Positions 1 through 6,099 of a stretch of DNA of 6,099 nt are shown piece by piece. The translations under genes and the position numbers were made by a program. The notes beneath the pieces are model-generated. The model was not told the DNA's origin, ran no database searches, and was given only the letters and a program-made list of their open reading frames with translations. This stretch comes from Atopobium sp. UBA2090. GTDB lineage: Bacteria; Actinomycetota; Coriobacteriia; Coriobacteriales; Atopobiaceae. Position 1 is the stretch's first letter. Each line of letters begins with the position of its first letter. The stretch lies in NCBI GenBank assembly GCA_002331575.1, contig DCZG01000062.1, positions 1 through 6,099 of the forward strand, in the 5' to 3' direction.

Positions 1-60
1 AACTGGCACCCTCGCGAGAACAAGTGGCACCCTCGCGAGAATAAGTGGCACCCTCGCGAG
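1..60. repeat. 21-bp direct tandem repeat, about 2.9 copies; possible insertion-sequence end
   Basis: Three contiguous copies begin at 1, 22 and 43, and the third is cut short at 60. Each contains the 15-base core TGGCACCCTCGCGAG, identical in all three copies; copies 2 and 3 begin AAGTGG and copy 1 begins AACTGG. Each ends in the 8-base perfect palindrome CTCGCGAG, which in the last copy extends to CCCTCGCGAGGG (51-62). There are no unique spacers, so this is not a CRISPR array. Arrays of TGGCACC-type direct repeats are, from family knowledge, typical of the ends of IS21-family elements, where the transposase binds. If that is what this is, the body of the element lies left of the window. 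The alternative is an intergenic repeat at the lepA 3' end. The repeat itself is certain; its identity is not. Confidence 0.85.
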
Positions 61-69
61 GGGTGGGGG

Positions 70-1890
<1,821 letters not shown>

Positions 1891-1897
1891 GGCAGTC

Positions 1898-1926
1898 ATG
1901 ATACCGCAGACGACGATTCCCGTCGT
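1898..1926 (-). promoter_or_regulatory. Possible lepA promoter giving a leaderless mRNA
   Basis: Reading the minus strand, TATCAT (1903 to 1898) matches five of six bases of the -10 consensus. It is followed by seven bases and then the ATG at 1890, so transcription would start at or next to the start codon. A 17-bp spacer puts the -35 hexamer at 1926-1921 (ACGACG), which matches TTGACA poorly. That hexamer is one arm of a 6-bp inverted repeat, ACGACG/CGTCGT (1910-1915 and 1921-1926, 5-base loop). Leaderless mRNAs are common in actinomycetes and would explain the absent Shine-Dalgarno sequence. This is inference; the weak -35 keeps confidence low. Confidence 0.35.
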
Positions 1927-1982
1927 GGGGTTCGGATGGAATCGGACCTCCGCCAAGCCAGACGAGTCCCGGCACCGCCTCG

Positions 1983-2516
1983 CTAGGCGAGGGCGAGTCC
2001 GCCGACCCATCCCCACCGGGGGCACGCGGAGAGGCCGTAGGAGACGAGCCAGAGCTCGAGGGGGACCGTGCGAAGGCCCGTCGCCGCGGAGTCGCGCACG
2101 ATGCCGTCGCCGACGTAGAGGCCCACGTGGCCGAGGGTCATCCCGCGCCCGGCGTAGGGGGCGGTGGGCACGGCGACGGCCATTCCCACCCTGAGCTCCG
2201 AGCTGTCGTCGAGGTGGCAGTCGCGCTCGTAGAGGTCGCGGGCGCTGCCGGGGTAGAACCCGAAGCCGGCCGCCTCGACCACGCGCTCGACCCAGGCGGC
2301 GCAGAGGTCGGGCCCCGGCCAGGGCGTCGCGTAGGAGTGGTTGACGACCGCGCGCTGCTGGCGGTTGGCGGCGAGAAGGGCCTCGGCCTCGTGACCCTCC
2401 CTCACGCGGGGGATCGGCTCGCCGAAGACGCTCCTCTCGCCCGTGACGAGCCCGCGTCGACGGAGCCGCGCGAGGAGCGCGTCGAGACGCCGGTCGCAGT
2501 CAGCTGAATCAGGCAC
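1983..2516 (-). CDS. NlpC/P60-like (papain-fold) protein of unknown substrate, no signal peptide
   Basis: The product has 177 residues from the GTG at 2516. Cys72 in the context PDLCAAWVERV and His130 in LGHVGLYVGDG, with Asp142 just after (GIVRDSA), have the order and spacing of the Cys-His-polar triad of NlpC/P60 and CHAP-type cysteine peptidases/amidases. Members of that superfamily usually cut peptidoglycan stem peptides. The C-terminal PRWGW (166-170) and the LCAAWV context resemble, from memory, a family of secreted proteins in Coriobacteriia. The N-terminus (1-50) is charged, arginine-rich and probably helical, with no signal peptide or membrane segment, so the protein looks cytoplasmic or exported by an unknown route. 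GTG was chosen over the in-frame ATG at 2534 (183 residues) because AGGGGAGG lies four bases upstream of it. The frame stays open further upstream but runs antisense through rpsT and is not coding there. The fold is fairly confident; the function is not known. It is followed by lepA on the same strand after 92 nt. Confidence 0.8.
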   Translation of the reverse strand: MPDSADCDRRLDALLARLRRRGLVTGERSVFGEPIPRVREGHEAEALLAANRQQRAVVNHSYATPWPGPDLCAAWVERVVEAAGFGFYPGSARDLYERDCHLDDSSELRVGMAVAVPTAPYAGRGMTLGHVGLYVGDGIVRDSAATGLRTVPLELWLVSYGLSACPRWGWVGGLALA

Positions 2517-2520
2517 GCGC

Positions 2521-2528
2521 CCTCCCCT
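2521..2528 (-). promoter_or_regulatory. Strong ribosome binding site fixing the GTG start of the NlpC/P60-like gene
   Basis: The minus strand reads AGGGGAGG, then GCGC, then GTG (2516-2514). This is a near-ideal anti-16S match at short but acceptable spacing. The upstream in-frame ATG at 2534 has no purine-rich element before it, and its own codons 2-5 make up this site. The protein therefore most likely starts at 2516. Confidence 0.7.
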
Positions 2529-2708
2529 CGTCATGTGGTCGGCCAGGTCGGGCGTCCCATGGGACGTCCACGACCCCAGTCTAGCAGCAGGGGTAGCGAG
2601 CGGGAGCTGCGTCCCGTCGAACCGCCGCCCTGCGCCGCCCTTCTCGCCGGGCCCTGCCTGTCTGGTTTGTGAATTGGCCGTCGACCCGCGAGAAGACCCG
2701 AACTCGCG
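2529..2708. other. Intergenic region between divergent genes
   Basis: Together with the rpsT promoter and leader, this is part of a gap of about 320 bp without a gene (2517-2834). I see no convincing ORF, tRNA or hairpin terminator in this part. It must hold the promoter of the minus-strand NlpC/P60-like gene, but I found only a weak minus-strand -10 candidate, TAGACT at 2583-2578, with no recognisable -35. It is slightly less GC-rich around 2660-2680. Confidence 0.4.
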
Positions 2709-2737
2709 CCGACACGCCCGTCTTCGTCTGCTATACT
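2709..2737 (+). promoter_or_regulatory. rpsT promoter (housekeeping sigma type)
   Basis: The -10 box is TATACT (2732-2737), five of six to consensus and preceded by TG at 2729-2730, which forms an extended -10. Exactly 17 bp upstream, CCGACA (2709-2714) is a partial -35 match sharing GACA. Transcription would start near 2744. The box stands out in GC-rich surroundings and is correctly placed and oriented for rpsT. Confidence 0.75.
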
Positions 2738-2743
2738 CCGATG

Positions 2744-2834
2744 GTTGACCTCGCCGTGTCAGGTGCCGGATACCCCACATCCCCCACCTCAGAAGAAGAG
2801 GCCTCAAGGGATTAGAACCGAAAGGAACCGCACC
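2744..2834 (+). promoter_or_regulatory. rpsT 5' leader with ribosome binding site, possible S20 autoregulation
   Basis: The leader of about 90 nt contains short inverted repeats: TGAC/GTCA (2746-2749 and 2758-2761), CCTC/GAGG around an A/G-rich loop (2787-2790 and 2798-2801), and the palindrome GAGGCCTC (2798-2805). The Shine-Dalgarno AAAGGA (2821-2826) lies eight bases before the GTG start. In E. coli, S20 represses translation of its own mRNA. Whether these weak stems serve that role here is inference. Confidence 0.4.
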
Positions 2835-3098
2835 GTGGCTAACATCAAGTCGCAGAAGAAGCGCATCATCACCGCCGAGAAGGCCCGTCAGCGCAACAAG
2901 GCTGTCCGCTCCGAGCTCAAGACCGCCGTCAAGGGCGTTCGCTCCGCCGTCGAGGCTGGCGACGCAGACGCGGCGCAGACCGCAGCGAACAAGGCGACCC
3001 GTCTCCTCGACAAGGCTGCCTCCAAGGGCATCATCCACAAGAACCAGGCCGCCGACCGCAAGTCCGGCGTCCAGAAGCTCGTCAACACCATCAAGTAG
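2835..3098 (+). CDS. rpsT: 30S ribosomal protein S20
   Basis: S20 is a small basic helical protein that binds 16S rRNA early in 30S assembly. The product is 87 residues, the normal length. It begins (M)ANIKSQKKRI, the conserved S20 N-terminus, and ends KSGVQKLVNTIK. The lysine/arginine-rich composition and the block ASKGIIHKNQAADRKSG near 63-79 are typical of the family. The start is GTG at 2835, fixed by the homologous N-terminus and by AAAGGA eight bases upstream. The frame is open back to an ATG at 2745, but that stretch (MTSPCQVPDTPH...) is the untranslated leader. The gene is monocistronic: it has its own promoter and terminator and runs opposite to both neighbours, divergent from the NlpC/P60-like gene and convergent with holA. 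Confidence 0.98.
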   Translation: MANIKSQKKRIITAEKARQRNKAVRSELKTAVKGVRSAVEAGDADAAQTAANKATRLLDKAASKGIIHKNQAADRKSGVQKLVNTIK

Positions 3099-3121
3099 CT
3101 TCTCGTTCCATCGCATGACGC

Positions 3122-3163
3122 GGAGCCGAGTCCGGGGTGCTGCCCGGGTTCGGCTCCCTTTTT
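3122..3163 (+). terminator. Rho-independent terminator of rpsT
   Basis: GGAGCCGA (3122-3129) pairs with TCGGCTCC (3150-3157). The stem continues through two G-U wobbles and CCGGG/CCCGG to 15 pairs in all, with the six-base loop GTGCTG (3137-3142). A C and then five T follow (3158-3163). It begins 23 bases after the rpsT stop. The hairpin also lies downstream of convergent holA, but on that strand it lacks a T-run and would terminate weakly at best. Confidence 0.95.
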
Positions 3164-3185
3164 CTGTCTCGGGACGGGTTGCCGG

Positions 3186-4151
3186 TCAGCCCACGCCGCA
3201 GATGGCAAGGATGAGCGAGACCATCGCCGCGTCCGAGTCGCCCGTCCCCTTGAACGTGCGCTCGCATGCCGCACACCTGCCGAGAAGATGCTCGAGCTCG
3301 CCGTCGCGGAACTTGCGAGACCAGCGGACGTAGCCCTTGACCTGCCAGTCCTGCTTCCCGAGGGCGGACGCCACGGCGGCGCCCTGCCCGCGCGCGTCGA
3401 GCGACCGCGCGCAGACGAGCTCCCGAAGGCGCGTGACCATGAGGGAGAGCAGTCCCAGCGTCGACGAGTCGGAGAGGAGCGCGTAGAGCTCCAGGGCCTT
3501 GCGAGCGTTGCGGTCGGAGAGGCAGTCGAGGAAGGTCCACGGCTTGACCTCGGCCGTGCGCGCGACGTTCGCCTCGACGAGGTCGCGCGAGACGTGCCCT
3601 CCCCCGCCGAGCAGCGCCGAGAGCGTCGCGAGCTGGGTGTCGATCATGGTCGTCGACTCGCCCACGCGGTCGACGAGCTCCTGGGCGGCCCCCTGATCGA
3701 TGGTCACGCCGTGCGCGCGGGCGAGCTTCGTGACGTAGTCGGGCAGCTCCCAGCGCTTCTTGCCCGCGCATTCGACGACCGCCTTGGGACCGACCTTGGC
3801 GACCGCCTTGTAGAGGCGCGTGCTCTTGGCGAGCGACTCCGCGACGAGCGCGAGCGTGCAGCTCGGGTTGGGGTTGCCGAGGTAGGTCACGAGGGCCTCC
3901 GAGACGGGCTTGGGAAGCTTGTCGGCGGGGTTGATCACGACGATGCGCGGGGCGGGGCCCATGGGCAGCGTGTCGAGCGAGGCCACGACGTCGGCCGGGT
4001 CGGTGTCGGCCGTCACCGTGAGCTCGTCGAGGTTGAAGTCCTCGAACCCGGACGCGACATGCGCCTTGAGCCTTGTCAGGACCTGCCGACGCCTGAGCTC
4101 GTCGGAGCCGACGATGAGATACGCGGGAAGAAGCCCGTCCTTCTGTGCCAT
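3186..4151 (-). CDS. holA: DNA polymerase III delta subunit (clamp loader)
   Basis: The delta subunit binds the sliding clamp and opens it as part of the clamp-loader complex at the replication fork. The product is 321 residues, normal for HolA. The N-terminus AYLIVGSDELRRRQ (10-23) is the family's degenerate P-loop region without a functional Walker A, as expected for delta. The stretch ADVVASLDTLPMGPAPRIVVI (53-73) fits the strand following the SLF-type motif. Domain II spans roughly 136-205 (LPDYVTKLARAHGVTID), and the helical collar roughly 206-321, ending FKGTGDSDAAMVSLILAICG. The start is ATG at 4151, preceded by GAGGTGG about four to six bases upstream. In-frame ATGs at 4184 and 4226 are less likely, and the latter would overlap comEC. 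It lies 43 nt after comEC on the same strand, so co-transcription is likely. Confidence 0.93.
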   Translation of the reverse strand: MAQKDGLLPAYLIVGSDELRRRQVLTRLKAHVASGFEDFNLDELTVTADTDPADVVASLDTLPMGPAPRIVVINPADKLPKPVSEALVTYLGNPNPSCTLALVAESLAKSTRLYKAVAKVGPKAVVECAGKKRWELPDYVTKLARAHGVTIDQGAAQELVDRVGESTTMIDTQLATLSALLGGGGHVSRDLVEANVARTAEVKPWTFLDCLSDRNARKALELYALLSDSSTLGLLSLMVTRLRELVCARSLDARGQGAAVASALGKQDWQVKGYVRWSRKFRDGELEHLLGRCAACERTFKGTGDSDAAMVSLILAICGVG

Positions 4152-4194
4152 GAGACCACCTCGTTTCCAACAACACTTTGCCATAACCTCGCCC

Positions 4195-6099
4195 TCAGTC
4201 GCGCGCCAAGTTCGCAGGCGACGCAACCCGCACGCGCGGCCCCTCCTGACCCGGCATCACCGTCACGTCGCCGACGTCCATCGTGCAGAGGAAGGTCGAC
4301 CCCGCACCTTCGAGCACGTCCACGCAGGTCTGGCTGGGGTGACCGTAGCGGTTGCCCTCCCCCGCGCTCGCGACCGACACCTCGGGATCGAGTTCGGCGG
4401 CCTCCTCGGACGTGACCGAGACCTCGGACCCATGGTGGCCGACCTTGAGGAAGTCGACGTCGCCGACGTCGCCTCGCTCGAGGGCGGCGCCCGTCTCGTC
4501 CCGCTCGGCGTCCCCGGCGAGAAGCCCCGTGAGCGACGCCCCCTCCTCCTCGTACGCGAGCGCGAGCTCGATGGAGTCCTCGTTGTCCGCCCCGTCGACC
4601 TCGGTCGTCGGCGAGACCACCCTGAGCGAGAAGCCCCCGACGCGAACCGCGTCCCCGTAGGACAGCTCCTCCGAGGCGCCGCCCGTGAGCTCGAGAATCG
4701 AGCGCTCGAGCTCGGACCCCTCGTCGTCCGCCGCACCCTCGGCGACGATAACGCGGTCGCAGCCGACCGTCCCGAGGAGATGGGAGATGCCGCCCACGTG
4801 GTCGTCGTGGAAGTGCGTGAGGATCACAGCGTCGAGGTGGTAGACGTGCTGCCTGGCCAGGGCCTCGACGACCGAGTCATCGGGACCGGTGTCCACGAGG
4901 ACCGCAGCCGACCCGTCCGCCACGAGGATGGCGTCCCCCTGGCCGACGTCGAGGACGCACACCCTCGCGGGCGAGAGGAACCGCCAGTACCCGAGCACGA
5001 CGAGGACGACCGCGACCACGCCGCACGCCAGACCGGCGAGAAGCCCCCCGCGCACGTCAGGCCACGCCATGAGCAGGGCGACCGCCGCCACGGTCGCGAC
5101 CGCGAGGGCCGGCGCCGCACCCACCTCGACCGGGATCGAGGCGAGGGGCAGTGCGGCGAGCGTCCTCATCGCCCAGACGAAGGCACCGCCCACGACGTCG
5201 GCGCAGGCGAGCGCCACCCCCTGCACCGCGGGAACGGGCACGAGACAGGTCGCTACCGCCCCGATGCCCATCACGAGCGTGAACAGCGGCGCTGCCACCA
5301 CGTTGGCGAGAGGGGCGACGAGCGAGACGCGCGAGAACGCCGACGCGGTGATCGGAAGCGTGACGAGCTGTGCCGCGAGCGACACGACGACCACGTCGCG
5401 GAGGTCGTCTCGCACCTGGTAGAAGGCGCGAGAGGCGCCCCGGGGAACCCACCGCGGAACCCTTCGCACCTGGGGAAGACAGCCCACCGCATACCGCCCA
5501 TAGCCCGAGAAGAGGCAGATTCCCACCACGGAGAGGACGGAGAGCAGGAAGCCGAGCTCACCGGAGAGCGTCGGTTCCCAGAGCGCCATGGCGCAGGCCA
5601 CGGCGCACACCGACGAGAGCGCGTGCGCCCGCCTTCCCGCGGCCGAGGCCCCGGACGCGACTCCGAACATCGCCCAGGCGCGGACGGCGGATGCGGGCGC
5701 CCCGCAGAAGAGGACGAAGGCCCCGCAGATCGCCAGGAGGAGGAACGAGCGCGTGCTCGGACGCATCCTCATTCGCTCGAGCAGCACGCCCACGATGGCG
5801 CAGAGCACGACGAGGTGCCCTCCCGAGACCGCCACCAGGTGCGAGAGACCGCAGGCGGCGAACACGTCGTCGAGGCCGTCGGAGCGTATCGCCGACCGTG
5901 ACCCGCAGACGCAGCCAGCGAGGACGGCTCGGGCCTCTGAGCGCCCGGTGCCGAAGGACTGGAGCACGAGCCCACGCCACACGTCGAGAGCCCCGAGAAT
6001 GCCGCTCCGTGGCTCTGAGGACAGGATTCGCATCACGCGCACCGTACCCCACACGCCCTGCATCCGCGACGAGATCCCCCACTCGTCCTCGGCGTCGGG
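4195..6099 (-). CDS. comEC: ComEC DNA internalisation channel, 5' end outside the window
   Basis: ComEC is the inner-membrane channel that carries single-stranded DNA into the cell during natural transformation. The frame is open to the right edge with no stop, so 634 residues are visible and the N-terminus is missing, probably 100-200 residues including the first membrane segments and most of the OB-fold domain. Visible residues 1-25 fit the end of the OB-fold. The Competence domain follows, with the signature SHLVAVSGGH (86-95) and about ten hydrophobic segments between 83 and 372. A C-terminal metallo-beta-lactamase-like domain (about 378-617) carries DVGQGDA (384-390), HFHDDHVGG (429-437), GD (529-530), GHHGS (554-558) and NRYGHP (583-588). 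The metal-binding set appears intact, which fits a nuclease role for this domain. No frameshift or internal stop is seen. It lies directly upstream of holA, a pairing also found in Bacillus. Confidence 0.95.
   Translation of the reverse strand, partial: PDAEDEWGISSRMQGVWGTVRVMRILSSEPRSGILGALDVWRGLVLQSFGTGRSEARAVLAGCVCGSRSAIRSDGLDDVFAACGLSHLVAVSGGHLVVLCAIVGVLLERMRMRPSTRSFLLLAICGAFVLFCGAPASAVRAWAMFGVASGASAAGRRAHALSSVCAVACAMALWEPTLSGELGFLLSVLSVVGICLFSGYGRYAVGCLPQVRRVPRWVPRGASRAFYQVRDDLRDVVVVSLAAQLVTLPITASAFSRVSLVAPLANVVAAPLFTLVMGIGAVATCLVPVPAVQGVALACADVVGGAFVWAMRTLAALPLASIPVEVGAAPALAVATVAAVALLMAWPDVRGGLLAGLACGVVAVVLVVLGYWRFLSPARVCVLDVGQGDAILVADGSAAVLVDTGPDDSVVEALARQHVYHLDAVILTHFHDDHVGGISHLLGTVGCDRVIVAEGAADDEGSELERSILELTGGASEELSYGDAVRVGGFSLRVVSPTTEVDGADNEDSIELALAYEEEGASLTGLLAGDAERDETGAALERGDVGDVDFLKVGHHGSEVSVTSEEAAELDPEVSVASAGEGNRYGHPSQTCVDVLEGAGSTFLCTMDVGDVTVMPGQEGPRVRVASPANLARD

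Noticed and set aside
1..60. CRISPR array
   Set aside because: The 21-bp units are directly contiguous with no unique spacers, and no cas gene is in view.
1891..2025. 45-residue N-terminal extension of LepA
   Set aside because: It overlaps the end of the NlpC/P60-like gene, resembles no LepA N-terminus, and the family start fits NTTDISHIRNFSI.
2535..3116. Upstream extension of the NlpC/P60-like frame to 377 residues
   Set aside because: The extension runs antisense through the whole of rpsT and its promoter, and a strong Shine-Dalgarno sequence supports the GTG at 2516.
3186..4226. Longer holA start at 4226 or 4184
   Set aside because: The 4226 start would overlap the comEC end, and the 4184 start has poor ribosome-binding spacing. 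Homology starts close to the ATG at 4151, which has GAGGTGG before it.
3910..5901. Plus-strand open frame of 663 codons antisense to holA and comEC
   Set aside because: It runs across two well-supported minus-strand genes. The product is Arg/His/Glu-rich and repetitive with no family motif, typical of a codon-bias shadow.

Overview
This window is a GC-rich bacterial housekeeping segment. Its layout matches the widely conserved comEC-holA-rpsT-lepA neighbourhood. The high GC content, GTG starts at two genes, and a small NlpC/P60-type protein with an LCAAWV active-site context suggest an actinomycete, most likely a gut or oral Coriobacteriia relative (Olsenella/Atopobium/Collinsella type). That placement is inference from remembered protein families, not from a search.

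Layout from left to right: positions 1-60 hold almost three copies of a 21-bp direct tandem repeat, each carrying the palindrome CTCGCGAG. They sit just past the stop codon of lepA and may be the end of an insertion sequence lying mostly outside the window. lepA (elongation factor 4, complete) runs on the minus strand from 1890 to 70, with a possible leaderless promoter directly at its start. Upstream of it on the same strand is a complete 177-residue NlpC/P60-like gene (2516 to 1983), whose start is fixed by a strong Shine-Dalgarno sequence before a GTG codon. A divergent intergenic region follows, carrying a good promoter (TATACT with 17-bp spacing) and a leader of about 90 nt for rpsT. rpsT is complete on the plus strand (2835-3098, GTG start) and is closed by a textbook rho-independent terminator (3122-3163). 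holA (DNA polymerase III delta subunit, 4151 to 3186) and comEC (DNA-uptake channel, 4195 to beyond 6099, 5' end cut by the window) lie in tandem on the minus strand with a 43-nt gap and are probably co-transcribed.

The genes cover separate tasks: DNA import (ComEC), clamp loading in replication (HolA), 30S ribosome assembly (S20), a putative peptidase/amidase-fold protein of unknown substrate, and a translational GTPase (LepA). Their grouping is a conserved neighbourhood rather than a pathway. I found no evidence for an undescribed system. The points most worth a second look are the 21-bp repeats beside lepA, the NlpC/P60-like protein without an export signal, and the possible leaderless start of lepA. 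Two very long plus-strand open frames antisense to lepA and to holA/comEC are treated as codon-bias shadows.
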